A stretch of DNA of 13,753 nucleotides from CAZOWL01 sp964583605 (GCA_964583605.1 CAZOWL010000105.1:1-13753); one strand, 5' to 3'. Numbered from the stretch's first letter, positions 1 through 7,675 are shown. Made by a program: numbers and translations. Notes: generated by a model not told the origin, from the sequence alone.

Positions 1-97
1 TCCCTCGCCCTCTGGGAGAGGGTTGGGGTGAGGGAACGATCAGGGGCGAGGCGAACTTTCATCATCTGGGGTAGCTCGCCGCGCCCCATGATCGTTA
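1..97 (-). repeat. Interspersed hairpin repeat, inverted copy at window start
   Basis: Bases 1-50 are the exact reverse complement of 13704-13753. Bases 51-97 continue as a diverged copy of the same unit, with several substitutions and about 5 extra bases near 79-84, ending in the conserved ATGATCGTTA. The element therefore lies in opposite orientation to the tandem copies at 13544-13753. It contains a GC-rich hairpin of the form CCCTC-n-CCC / GGG-n-GAGGG and a second arm set built on ATCAGGGGCGAG / CTCG...CCCCATGATCG. No coding frame is supported here. The element probably continues upstream of the window. Confidence 0.9.
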
Positions 98-187
98 GCC
101 GCTGCTCGGTGAGGCCCCGCGCTCGGCGGAGCCGGAGGCAGGCCCGGTGAGGACGTGCGCGGCACCTGTGCACATCGATGTCAGGCG

Positions 188-1090
188 ATGCTGACGACGC
201 TCACGACTCTGATGCCGCTTTGGGCGCTGCTCGGTGCCGGGCTCGCCTATTGGCAGCCCGAGCCCTTTGCGGCGCTCGAGCCGCTGATCGTGCCGCTCCT
301 GGGTCTCGTCATGTTCGGTATGGGTATGACGCTGACGAGCGCCGACTTCCGCGAGGTACTGAGCCGGCCAAAGGTGATTGGCTTGGGCGTCGGGCTTCAG
401 TATCTGGTCATGCCGCTCGCCGGCTGGGCGGTCGGTGTGGCGCTCGGCTTGCCGGAAGCGCTGCTTGCCGGGCTCGTGCTAGTCGGGGCCTCGCCAGGCG
501 GGACGGCCTCGAATGTCATCTGCTATCTGGCGCGGGGCGATGTTGCGCTGTCGATCACCTTGACGACTGCCTCGACCCTGCTCGCCGTCCTCGCGACGCC
601 CGTGCTCACGTGGCTCTATGTCGGCGAGCGGGTGGCCGTGCCGGTCGGTGGTATGCTCTGGTCGGTGGCCAAGATCGTATTGCTGCCAGTCGCGCTCGGC
701 CTCCTGGTGAACAGGCTGATCGGTCCCTGGCTTGGGCCGCTCAAGCGGCTTTTCCCGGTGCTGTCGGTCGCCGCCATCGTCGTGATCATCGCCATCATCG
801 TCGGCCTCAACCAGGCGAGCCTGGCGGGGGTGATCTGGGCCCTCGCGTTGGCCGTCGCGGCGCACAATGCGGTTGGGCTCGCCGCTGGCTATTGGGCGCC
901 ACGTGCGCTCGGCTGTGACGAGCGCACGGCGCGCACGCTGGCCATCGAGGTCGGGATGCAGAACTCCGGTCTGGCCGTTGCGCTGGCGATCAAGCATTTC
1001 TCCGCCGCTGCCGCGGTGCCGGGCGCCCTGTTCTCGATTTGGCACAATCTTACCGGCTCGTTGCTCGCCGGGCGTTGGTCGCGCCGGTAG
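188..1090 (+). CDS. Bile acid:sodium symporter family (BASS) transporter
   Basis: A 300-residue, almost entirely hydrophobic protein with about nine to ten predicted membrane helices, the usual size for bacterial BASS/SBF carriers. These are inner-membrane secondary transporters that couple Na+ to uptake of organic anions; the substrate cannot be told from sequence. Family signatures are visible: an N-terminal PLIVPLLGLVMFGMGMTLT stretch and the core GASPGGTASNVICYLARGD, followed by LSITLT, which corresponds to the discontinuous-helix crossover region. A later EVGMQNSGLAVALA segment matches the second conserved motif. The ATG at 188 is chosen because homologues start near this point; its ribosome site is weak (CAGG just upstream). 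An in-frame GTG at 155 would add 11 unconvincing residues. A SOUL-domain gene follows 33 bases downstream on the same strand and may be co-transcribed. Confidence 0.9.
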   Translation: MLTTLTTLMPLWALLGAGLAYWQPEPFAALEPLIVPLLGLVMFGMGMTLTSADFREVLSRPKVIGLGVGLQYLVMPLAGWAVGVALGLPEALLAGLVLVGASPGGTASNVICYLARGDVALSITLTTASTLLAVLATPVLTWLYVGERVAVPVGGMLWSVAKIVLLPVALGLLVNRLIGPWLGPLKRLFPVLSVAAIVVIIAIIVGLNQASLAGVIWALALAVAAHNAVGLAAGYWAPRALGCDERTARTLAIEVGMQNSGLAVALAIKHFSAAAAVPGALFSIWHNLTGSLLAGRWSRR

Positions 1091-1123
1091 GGCTCTCGGA
1101 GCGGAATCGACACGAGGTCCCCA

Positions 1124-1762
1124 ATGAAGCTTGCACTGATCATCATCGGTGGATTGATCCTGCTCGCCGTGGTCGCCGTCGCCTTGTTTGTCTTTGTCAT
1201 TCAGGACGTCGAGACGCCAGACTACGAGGTCTTAGCGCAGGATGGACCGTTCGAGCTGCGCGACTACCCGCCACTGATCGTTGCCGAGGCGACGCATCCA
1301 GGCTCGCGGCGGGGCGCGCTGCGACAGGGGTTTGGCTCATTGGCCGGCTATATCTTCGCGCGGGATCGCAGTGGCGAGTCGATCGCGATGACCGCCCCGG
1401 TCACGCAGGAGCGCCCCGAGAAGATCGCGATGACGGCCCCGGTCACGCAATCACCGACCAAGCCCGGCGCCTGGACGGTGCGGTTCGTCATGCCGGGGAA
1501 GTACGATCTGAGCGAGCTGCCGGCCCCGGGGAGCGATCGGGTCCGGTTGGAGCGGATCCCGGCGCGGCGTCTCGCGACCGTCCGGTTCAGCGGCTCTGCC
1601 AGTGACGAGATCCTAGCTGACAAGGAGTCGGCGCTGCGGGCTTGGATGGCCGAGCACGGCTACGAGGCGGCTGGCTCGGCGGCCTACGCCTACTACAGCG
1701 ACCCCTTCACACCCCCTTTCCTACGCCGCTACGAGGTCATGATCCCAGTAGCGGACGGCTAG
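1124..1762 (+). CDS. SOUL-family heme-binding protein, membrane-anchored
   Basis: A 212-residue protein. Residues 4-26 form a single hydrophobic N-terminal segment (anchor or uncleaved signal), and residues about 32-210 form a SOUL/HBP domain. Family hallmarks are YEVL...FELRDYPP at 34-50, the IAMTAPV motif, WTVRFVMPGKY near 117-127 and a C-terminal YSDPFTPPFLRRYEVMI. SOUL proteins bind heme or tetrapyrroles; the function of bacterial members is largely unsettled. The anchor suggests the domain faces the periplasm, though orientation is inferred. IAMTAPVTQ occurs twice, at 87-95 and 101-109, matching a 42-base near-duplication in the DNA at about 1380-1450. A GAGGT ribosome site lies 5 bases before the ATG. 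The gene follows the BASS transporter by 33 bases and converges with the exporter operon. Confidence 0.92.
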   Translation: MKLALIIIGGLILLAVVAVALFVFVIQDVETPDYEVLAQDGPFELRDYPPLIVAEATHPGSRRGALRQGFGSLAGYIFARDRSGESIAMTAPVTQERPEKIAMTAPVTQSPTKPGAWTVRFVMPGKYDLSELPAPGSDRVRLERIPARRLATVRFSGSASDEILADKESALRAWMAEHGYEAAGSAAYAYYSDPFTPPFLRRYEVMIPVADG

Positions 1763-1778
1763 TGCAGCAAGCCTCTGC

Positions 1779-1814
1779 GGGCTCGAAATCCAAATTGGGC
1801 TCGAAATCACAATG
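1779..1814. repeat. Two 18-bp tandem direct repeats between convergent genes
   Basis: GGGCTCGAAATC occurs at 1779-1790 and again at 1797-1808, giving an 18-bp period (12 identical bases plus a similar A-rich spacer). The 257-base gap from 1763 to 2019 separates the convergent SOUL and permease genes. Apart from this repeat I see no gene and no classical hairpin plus T-run terminator in it. Confidence 0.7.
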
Positions 1815-2019
1815 GTATTCCCGTTAAAGGGTCTCGATCTCGGTAGCGAGGCCGGTTCCAACTATCACGCTGCGCCGTCCTGAGGCAGGGCCACGCGATC
1901 AATGATGTCCGCCGCTGGGAGAGCGCGTCGCCAGGATCGCCGCTCAACCGCCGCTCGGCTGCTCGCGCGGCAGATCTCGCGGTCGCTCAGTCAGGACAAG
2001 AGACGTCCCTCTCGGCGCC

Positions 2020-3225
2020 TCATTCCCGCCGCAACGCCTCGATCGGGTCGAGCCGGGCGGCACGGCGCGCCGGGAAGTAGCCGAAGAGGATGCCGACCGC
2101 GGCAGAGAACAGGAAGGCCGTTGCGATGATGGCGCCGTTGAGCACCAACGGGACATCAAGCAGGCTCGTCAGCAGGATCGAGGCCAGGATCGCCAACGCG
2201 ATGCCGAGCAGACCGCCGAGCGACGAGAGCACGACCGCCTCGACGAGGAACTGCAGGAGCACCTCTCGCTCGAGAGCCCCGATCGCGAGCCGGATGCCGA
2301 TCTCGCGGGTCCGCTCGGTGACCGATACCAACATGATGTTCATGATGCCGATGCCGCCGACCAATAGGCTCACGGCCGCGACGGCGCTGAGCAACCCGGT
2401 GAGGATCTGGGTCGTACCGGTCAGGATGTTCGTGATCTCCTTCATATCACTGACCGCGAAATCGTCCTCGTCGGTTGGCTGAATGCGGCGCCGCTCGCGC
2501 ATCAGGCGCTCGATGTCGGCCTTGGCCTCGGCGGTCGGCATCCAGTCGTAGACCGAGACTTGGATCAGCGTCACATCCTGATTGCCGGCGATACGACGTT
2601 GAAAGGTGCGCAACGGCATGATCACCAGATCATCCTGATCCGAGCCCATCGTGCTCTGCCCCTTGGCGCCGAGCACGCCGATCACCTCGCAGGCGAGCTG
2701 TTTGAGCCGGAGCTTCTCCCCGATCGGGCGCTGATACGCAAACAGCTCGCGTTGAATCGTCGCACCGATGACGCAGACGGCGCGTCCGGCCCGCAGCTCA
2801 CCCTCGGTGAATGGACGCCCCTCTTCCAGGGTCCAGTTGCGGACCTCGAAATAGCGATTGTCGGTTCCCACCACGGTCGTCGACCAATTGTTGTTGCCGA
2901 AGATGGCCGTCATCGATTGGGTGGCCGACGGCGCGACGGCCCGCACGGCCGCGATGTCCCGCTGCACGGCGACGGCGTCCGCAACCCGGAAGGGCGGCGT
3001 GTTGGCGCTCCCGCCAGGGCGCATGTGCCGCCCCATCCGAATCATGAGGAGATTGGTGCCGAGGCTCTCGATCTGGTTCTGCACCTGGCGGGTCGCCCCG
3101 TCACCGAGGGTGACCATGACGATGACCGAGGCGACACCGATGACGACGCCCAAGATGGTCAGCACCGACCGCAGTAGGTTGCGCCGGATCTCGCGCAGCG
3201 CCAGCAGCAGCGTGCTCCACAGCAT
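2020..3225 (-). CDS. MacB-type ABC transporter permease (FtsX-like)
   Basis: A 401-residue inner-membrane subunit with the MacB/FtsX layout. Helix 1 is at about 17-38, followed by a large periplasmic MacB_PCD-like domain (about 45-270) and three C-terminal helices near 275-300, 328-352 and 362-384. Recognisable family segments are NLLRSVLTILGVVIGVASVIVMV at the start, GGIGIMNIMLVSVTERTREIG before the coupling region, and the terminal PARRAARLDPIEALRRE. It works with the ATPase encoded just upstream: its ATG overlaps that gene's TGA by one base (TGATG), implying translational coupling. In MacAB-type systems the permease does not carry substrate through itself but transmits ATP-driven movement to the periplasmic adaptor. 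Unlike true MacB, the nucleotide-binding domain is a separate protein here. Substrate unknown. Confidence 0.95.
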   Translation of the reverse strand: MLWSTLLLALREIRRNLLRSVLTILGVVIGVASVIVMVTLGDGATRQVQNQIESLGTNLLMIRMGRHMRPGGSANTPPFRVADAVAVQRDIAAVRAVAPSATQSMTAIFGNNNWSTTVVGTDNRYFEVRNWTLEEGRPFTEGELRAGRAVCVIGATIQRELFAYQRPIGEKLRLKQLACEVIGVLGAKGQSTMGSDQDDLVIMPLRTFQRRIAGNQDVTLIQVSVYDWMPTAEAKADIERLMRERRRIQPTDEDDFAVSDMKEITNILTGTTQILTGLLSAVAAVSLLVGGIGIMNIMLVSVTERTREIGIRLAIGALEREVLLQFLVEAVVLSSLGGLLGIALAILASILLTSLLDVPLVLNGAIIATAFLFSAAVGILFGYFPARRAARLDPIEALRRE

Positions 3226-3938
3226 CAGGGGGTCGCCTCGTGCGGACCCTCGGGCACGACCAACCCATCGCGGAAGTGAATGATGCGATCGGCATAGGCC
3301 GCCATCTCGGCCTCGTGCGTGACCATCAGCACCGTGATCCCCCGCCCTCGGTTGAGCTCCGTCAGCAACGCCATGATCTCATGGCCACGCGCGGTGTCCA
3401 GATTACCGGTCGGCTCGTCGGCGAGCAGCAGCCGCGGGTCCGTGACGATTGCCCTGGCGATCGCCACTCGCTGCTGCTGGCCGCCGGAGAGCTCGCCCGG
3501 CGTGTGCCGCTCGCGCCCCGTCAGGCCGACCCTTGCCAGGGCCTGGCTCGCCAGGCGGTGGCGCTCGGCGCGCGGTGTGCGCCGATAGATCAGCGGCAGC
3601 TCGACGTTCTCCAGCGCTGATGTGCGGTTCAATAGGTTGAAGCCCTGGAAGACGAAGCCGAGCGCGCGACGGCGCAGCCGCGCGCGCTGATCGCGGCTGA
3701 GCCGCTCCACCGCCAGGCCGGCGAAGCGGTAAGAGCCGGAGGTTGGCGTATCGAGGCAGCCGAGGAGGTTCATCGCGGTTGATTTGCCCGAGCCGCTCGG
3801 CCCCATGACCGCGACGAACTCCCCCTGCCGGATCGCTAGATCGATCCCAGCCAGGGCCATCACTGCGGCGGCGCCGCGCCCATAGACCTTGGTCACGTCC
3901 CGCAGCGCGATCAAAGGGGTTGATGCGTCGCCGGCCAT
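3225..3938 (-). CDS. MacB/LolD-type ABC transporter ATP-binding protein
   Basis: A complete 237-residue cytoplasmic ATPase that powers the adjacent permease. Visible motifs are Walker A GPSGSGKS (46-53), Q-loop Gln98 in FVFQGFNLL, the signature LSGGQQQR (150-157), Walker B LLLADEPT (170-177, with Asp174 and the catalytic Glu175), the D-loop GNLDT just after, and the H-loop His208 in VTHE. The sequence closely follows the MacB N-terminal domain and LolD subfamily (o228/MacB class). It starts only 5 bases after the adaptor stop and overlaps the permease start by one base, so the three genes form one operon. LolD of the LolCDE lipoprotein exporter is the main alternative by similarity, but the periplasmic adaptor next door argues for a tripartite exporter. 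Confidence 0.96.
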   Translation of the reverse strand: MAGDASTPLIALRDVTKVYGRGAAAVMALAGIDLAIRQGEFVAVMGPSGSGKSTAMNLLGCLDTPTSGSYRFAGLAVERLSRDQRARLRRRALGFVFQGFNLLNRTSALENVELPLIYRRTPRAERHRLASQALARVGLTGRERHTPGELSGGQQQRVAIARAIVTDPRLLLADEPTGNLDTARGHEIMALLTELNRGRGITVLMVTHEAEMAAYADRIIHFRDGLVVPEGPHEATP

Positions 3939-3943
3939 CCCGA

Positions 3944-5236
3944 TCAGGTCCCGTTCCGCGAGCGCGCGACATCGACCAGCACCTCGGTCCCCGGGGGCAG
4001 GCTGTCATCGAGGACCTGCGTCAAGGTGCCATCGCTAGGGCCGGTTGCCACCGGGACCCGCTGGGGCTCGCCGCTGGCGAGGACCCAGGCGTGGGCTGGG
4101 CCTCGCGGGTCCTCCTCGATCTCGCCTGGACGTTGCGCCGAGCGCGAGCGTCGCGGTATCAGCATCCCCAGCAGGCTGCGCCGGGCGGGCTTGGACTTCA
4201 CCTCGGGGCGAGGCGGGCGGAAGCGCAGCGCGGTGTTGGGGATCAGCACGACGTCCTCGAGCTCCGTGACGAGAATCTCGGCGGTCGCCGTCATGCCGGG
4301 GCGCAGCGCGAGGTCATCGTTGGCGACGCTCAGCAGTGCGGCGTAGGTCACGACGCCGTTGATCGTCTCCGGGGCGTAGCGCACCTGGGTCAAGCGCGCG
4401 GGGAACCGACGGTTCGGGTAGGCATCGACGCTGAAGGTCGCAGTCTGCCCCGCGGACACCTGGCCGACGTCGGCCTCGTCAACCGCGGCGTTGAGCTCCA
4501 TTTGCGTGAGGGTCTCGGCCAACGTGAAGAGCACCGGCGTCTGCAGTGACGCGGCGACGGTCTGCCCGGGCTCGACCACGCGCTTGAGCACGATGCCGTC
4601 GATCGGCGAGCGGATCACCGTCTTCTCGAGCGTGCGGCGGTTGGCATCGACTTCGGCCTGGGCCTGTGCGACCTGAGCCTGGGCGACGGCCAAGGCGGCC
4701 GCCGCCCGCTCGGCTGCGGCGGTAGCTGTGTCAAGCTCCTCGGGCGAGGCCAGTCGCTTCTCGAGGAGGTCGCGGGTGCGACGCAACTTGTTCGTCGTCT
4801 CGGTCACGGTCGCCTCGGCCTCCTGCACGCGCGCTTGGGCCAGGGCCAGCGCGGCCCCGGCTTGCCGCGTCCGAGCCAGGGCTTGCTCCGGGTCGAGCTC
4901 GGCCAGGATCTGCCCGGTGCCGACGCGATCGTTGAAGTCGACGGCGACGCGGATAATGGTCCCTGAGACCTCGGTGCCGACATCGACCTGGTTGACCGGC
5001 TGCAAGGTCCCGGTCGCCGTGACGGTGACAGTCAGGTCACCCCGGCGGACCTCGGCCGTCTCGAAGCGGATGGGCTCGGCGGCGCGCTCGCCGAGTAGTA
5101 GCCAGGCAGCGCCCGCGAGAACGGCGAGCAGTGCGAGCGTCAGCCCGAGCCACCGCCAGCGGCGCCCCGCCGGGGCGTCGACCGGTGCGGTCAAGTCAAG
5201 GACGGAATCCGGTGGGCTGCTCGGCTGTCTGGTCAT
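3944..5236 (-). CDS. MacA-type periplasmic adaptor of an ABC exporter
   Basis: A 430-residue HlyD/RND-type membrane fusion protein. It has a proline-rich cytoplasmic N-terminus (1-25), one membrane anchor (about 28-48), a barrel-sandwich domain (about 80-115 and 205-240), an alanine/glutamine-rich coiled-coil hairpin (about 118-203), a beta-barrel (about 245-330) and a membrane-proximal domain (about 330-427). The hairpin tip aligns with the AcrA/MacA RLS motif as Arg153, Leu157 and Ser164, so it should dock onto a TolC-type channel, although none is encoded in this window. A basic, proline-rich insert at about 340-381 splits the membrane-proximal domain. It is first in the operon adaptor-ATPase-permease. 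No strong ribosome site precedes the ATG, and no other credible start is seen. Exported substrate unknown. Confidence 0.94.
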   Translation of the reverse strand: MTRQPSSPPDSVLDLTAPVDAPAGRRWRWLGLTLALLAVLAGAAWLLLGERAAEPIRFETAEVRRGDLTVTVTATGTLQPVNQVDVGTEVSGTIIRVAVDFNDRVGTGQILAELDPEQALARTRQAGAALALAQARVQEAEATVTETTNKLRRTRDLLEKRLASPEELDTATAAAERAAAALAVAQAQVAQAQAEVDANRRTLEKTVIRSPIDGIVLKRVVEPGQTVAASLQTPVLFTLAETLTQMELNAAVDEADVGQVSAGQTATFSVDAYPNRRFPARLTQVRYAPETINGVVTYAALLSVANDDLALRPGMTATAEILVTELEDVVLIPNTALRFRPPRPEVKSKPARRSLLGMLIPRRSRSAQRPGEIEEDPRGPAHAWVLASGEPQRVPVATGPSDGTLTQVLDDSLPPGTEVLVDVARSRNGT

Positions 5237-5348
5237 CGATGCTCGAGGCCCGGACTGGCCGCCGACCAGAGCGACGGGCTAGCGGCGAGAGCCTCCACTC
5301 TATCGACCAATTACGCAGACAATGAGAAACGGATTGCTAGCCGCTCGC

Positions 5349-5381
5349 CTGAGTTGTGCCGGGACCGGCGCCACGCCTCAG
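5349..5381 (-). terminator. Possible imperfect hairpin just after dsbA
   Basis: CTGAG (5349-5353) and CTCAG (5377-5381) pair, with further GTG/CAC and GCCG/CGGC pairing inside. The hairpin begins 3 bases after the dsbA stop on the minus strand. The sequence that follows it on that strand is T-rich only after about 15 bases, so it is not a classical intrinsic terminator. Confidence 0.25.
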
Positions 5382-5384
5382 GGA

Positions 5385-6026
5385 TCAGACCTCGGTGCGC
5401 GCCTTCTCGATCAGGCCATCGGCGATGACGAGGAGGTCCTCGAAGCGCGTGGCCTTCTCTCCCACGACGACATAGCGTCCGTCGACGACGACCAAGGGTA
5501 CCGAGTTGACCTGATAACGCTTGGCCAGCTGCTCGCTGCGAGCCAAGCGTGTCTGCACGCCGAAGGAGTCGAAGACCTTGGCGAATGACTCGCGGTCGAC
5601 CCCCTGATCTGTTACCCAATCGAGGATGGCCTTACGCGAGTAGAGTCGCTTGCGCCGCTCGTGCAGGGCACCGAATACCGCCTGATCGAGCCGCTCGAGA
5701 TCGCCGGTGTATTCGAGTGCGTGAAAGAGCCTCGCCAGTTGTTCCCAGGGTGCACGGCCAAAGGTGACCGGCACGCGGCGAAAGGCGACGTCATCGGGTA
5801 GCTTGGTCGCCCACGATTTGACCAGCGGGTTGAAATCGCCGCAGTGCGGGCAACCGTAGGAGAAGAACTCCAGGACCTCAATCTGGCCTTCGGCGTCACT
5901 CGGCTGAGGTGTGGGGAGCGGGCGCCAATCCTGCCCCTCGACGAGCTCGGTGGCCCAGGCGGGCAGCGTGGTCGCGCCGAGGGCGGCCAACAGTAGCGAT
6001 GTGAAGCGGCGTCGGGTCAGCTGCAT
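5385..6026 (-). CDS. dsbA: Thiol:disulfide interchange protein DsbA
   Basis: A 213-residue periplasmic oxidase that introduces disulfide bonds into exported proteins and is itself re-oxidised by DsbB. The signal peptide covers about residues 1-25, with likely cleavage after AWA. The thioredoxin-fold active site is FFSYGCPHCGDF with Cys59-Pro-His-Cys62, the same dipeptide as E. coli DsbA. The cis-proline loop is SVPLVVVDG (Pro177). The helical insert lies between, and the length is normal for the family. The start at 6026 is preferred over an in-frame ATG at 6056 because a GGAG site (minus strand, 6035-6038) sits 8 bases upstream and the shorter form begins directly with the signal peptide. 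The signal carries TRRRF, which resembles a Tat motif. It follows the PhoH gene by 106 bases; no dsbB is nearby. Confidence 0.95.
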   Translation of the reverse strand: MQLTRRRFTSLLLAALGATTLPAWATELVEGQDWRPLPTPQPSDAEGQIEVLEFFSYGCPHCGDFNPLVKSWATKLPDDVAFRRVPVTFGRAPWEQLARLFHALEYTGDLERLDQAVFGALHERRKRLYSRKAILDWVTDQGVDRESFAKVFDSFGVQTRLARSEQLAKRYQVNSVPLVVVDGRYVVVGEKATRFEDLLVIADGLIEKARTEV

Positions 6027-6034
6027 CAGCAAGT

Positions 6035-6038
6035 CTCC
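6035..6038 (-). promoter_or_regulatory. Ribosome binding site deciding the dsbA start
   Basis: The minus strand reads GGAG here, 8 bases before the ATG at 6026. This supports that start over the in-frame ATG at 6056. Confidence 0.65.
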
Positions 6039-6132
6039 AAATAGACGATGATTCAATCACTGAGGCGGGATGGCCGTGACGGCGGTGCACCGCAGGTCCA
6101 GTCCAGCATTGGCGGCGCGCCTGCCATCCTGC

Positions 6133-7554
6133 TCAGAGCTCCACCGAGGCGAAGTCGGCGAGTCGTGAGCGCTCCCCCCGGATCAGCGTGATGTGGCCGC
6201 TGTGGGTCCAGCCCTTGAATCGATCCACGACATAGGTCAGACCGGAGCTGGTCTCGGTCAGATAGGGCGTGTCGATCTGGGAGATGTTCCCGAGGCAGAT
6301 GACCTTCGTCCCCGGGCCCGCGCGCGTGATCAGGGTCTTCATCTGCTTTGCGGTGAGGTTTTGGGCCTCATCGAGGATGATGTATTTGTTCAGGAAAGTG
6401 CGCCCGCGCATGAAGTTCAGCGACTGGATGCGGATGCGGTTGCGCAGCAGGTCCTGGGTCGCGGCGCGTCCCCAGTCGCCGCCTTCGGTCTGGGTCAGGA
6501 CCTCGAGGTTGTCCATCAGGGCGCCCATCCAGGGCGTCATCTTCTCCTCTTCGGTGCCAGGCAGAAAGCCGATGTCCTCGCCGACCGGTACCGTGACCCG
6601 CGTCATGATGATCTCGCGGTAGGCATTGCGCTCGAGCACCTGCGCCAGACCGGCCGCAAGCGCCAACAGCGTCTTGCCGGTTCCGGCGGGCCCGAGCAAG
6701 GTCACGAAGTCGAGCTTGGGATCTATCAGCATATTGAGCGCAAAATTCTGCTCACGGTTCCGCGCGTTGATGCCCCAGACGTTATGACGCGGGGCGCGGT
6801 AATCGCTGACCAGCTCGATCAAGGCCGAGCTCGGAGCCGGCTTGTCACGGACGATCGCCTCGAATCCTTCGTCGTTCTCGATCGTCAGGCATTGGCTCGG
6901 GTACCAGTCGAGCACGTCCGGTCCGGAGATCCGGTAGAAGGTGCGGCCCTCGTCCTGCCAGGAATCGACGACCTTCTCGTGGCTCTCCCAGAAGTCGGCG
7001 GGCAGGGTCTCCTGGCCCGTGTAGAGCAGATTGGCGTCCTCGAGGACCTGATCGTTGGTGTAGTCCTCGGCGGGGATACCGAGCACCGCGGCCTTGATGC
7101 GCAGGTTGATATCCTTGGAGACGATGACGATCGTGCGCCGGTCGTCGAGTGACTGCAGCGCCTGCGCCGTCGCCAGGATGTTATTGTCGGCGACGGTGCC
7201 GGGAAGTGATTCGGGAAGGTGCAGCTCGAGTAGGCTGGTCTGGAAGTATAGCCGGCCGCTCGCCGGCGTCACGATCCCGCCGCAGTTGTTGTCGTTGAAC
7301 GGGCTGATCGGCAGACCGGCGTCGATCTGCTCTTTGCTCGCATCACGCATCAATTGATCGAGAAAACGGCTTACCTGGCGCACGTTGCGCGCGACCTCGG
7401 ACATGCCCTTCTTGGCCGCGTCGAGCTCTTCGAGCACGGCCATCGGCAGGAACACGTCATGCTCTTTGAAGCGGAAGATCGCGGTCGGGTCGTGCATCAG
7501 CACGTTGGTGTCGAGGACAAACAGACAGGGCTGGTCGTGTTGGCGCTTGATCAT
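6133..7554 (-). CDS. PIN domain-PhoH family ATPase fusion protein
   Basis: A 473-residue two-domain protein. Residues about 10-150 form a PIN-type nuclease domain with FVLDTNVLMHD (Asp15), the acidic LEELD segment (42-45), VADNNILATA (Asp123) and IVIVSKDINLRIKA (Asp148). These four acidic positions are the ones expected to bind metal in PIN RNases. Residues about 245-473 form the PhoH ATPase domain with Walker A GPAGTGKT (288-295), Walker B YIILDEAQN (391-399), the sensor-like LGNISQID (421-428) and a C-terminal RGERSRLADFAS containing a likely arginine finger. Related YlaK/PhoH2 proteins have been described as ATP-dependent RNA helicase-RNases; the role of chromosomal gammaproteobacterial copies is unclear. 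No antitoxin-like gene precedes it. It lies 121 bases downstream of bcp on the same strand; no clear ribosome site is seen. Confidence 0.96.
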   Translation of the reverse strand: MIKRQHDQPCLFVLDTNVLMHDPTAIFRFKEHDVFLPMAVLEELDAAKKGMSEVARNVRQVSRFLDQLMRDASKEQIDAGLPISPFNDNNCGGIVTPASGRLYFQTSLLELHLPESLPGTVADNNILATAQALQSLDDRRTIVIVSKDINLRIKAAVLGIPAEDYTNDQVLEDANLLYTGQETLPADFWESHEKVVDSWQDEGRTFYRISGPDVLDWYPSQCLTIENDEGFEAIVRDKPAPSSALIELVSDYRAPRHNVWGINARNREQNFALNMLIDPKLDFVTLLGPAGTGKTLLALAAGLAQVLERNAYREIIMTRVTVPVGEDIGFLPGTEEEKMTPWMGALMDNLEVLTQTEGGDWGRAATQDLLRNRIRIQSLNFMRGRTFLNKYIILDEAQNLTAKQMKTLITRAGPGTKVICLGNISQIDTPYLTETSSGLTYVVDRFKGWTHSGHITLIRGERSRLADFASVEL

Positions 7555-7641
7555 GAGGACAGGCGTTGCGGTCTCGCCAGCGGTTCAACGGCGTGACGGC
7601 TGGAGGACAGGGTCAGACGAAGCGGGCGCATCGCGGCCCTC

Positions 7642-7675
7642 TGTCAGTGTCAGGGTCAGTCAGTGTCAGTCAGGG
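7642..7675. repeat. Short GTCAGT-rich direct repeats between bcp and phoH
   Basis: TCAGTGTCAGGG (7644-7655) and TCAGTGTCAGTCAGGG (7660-7675) form a small low-complexity repeat directly after the bcp stop codon, in the 121-base gap before the PIN-PhoH gene. No hairpin terminator is evident. It may be a slippage-prone spacer. Confidence 0.6.

Noticed and set aside
178..918. A 246-codon frame overlapping the BASS transporter in another frame
   Set aside because: Ala/Arg-rich with no motif. The BASS frame carries strong family signatures and membrane helices.
2560..3177. A 205-codon plus-strand frame within the permease gene, rich in His, Asp and Arg
   Set aside because: Composition typical of a shadow of a membrane-protein gene; the permease on the other strand explains the region.
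6193..7152. A 319-codon open frame on the plus strand inside the PIN-PhoH gene
   Set aside because: It is antisense to a clearly conserved gene; long opposite-strand frames are expected in GC-rich DNA. Its translation has no recognisable domain.
6133..7554. A PhoH2-type toxin-antitoxin pair
   Set aside because: The protein has the PIN-PhoH layout, but the preceding gene is bcp, 121 bases away, and no small antitoxin frame with a ribosome site is present in the gap.
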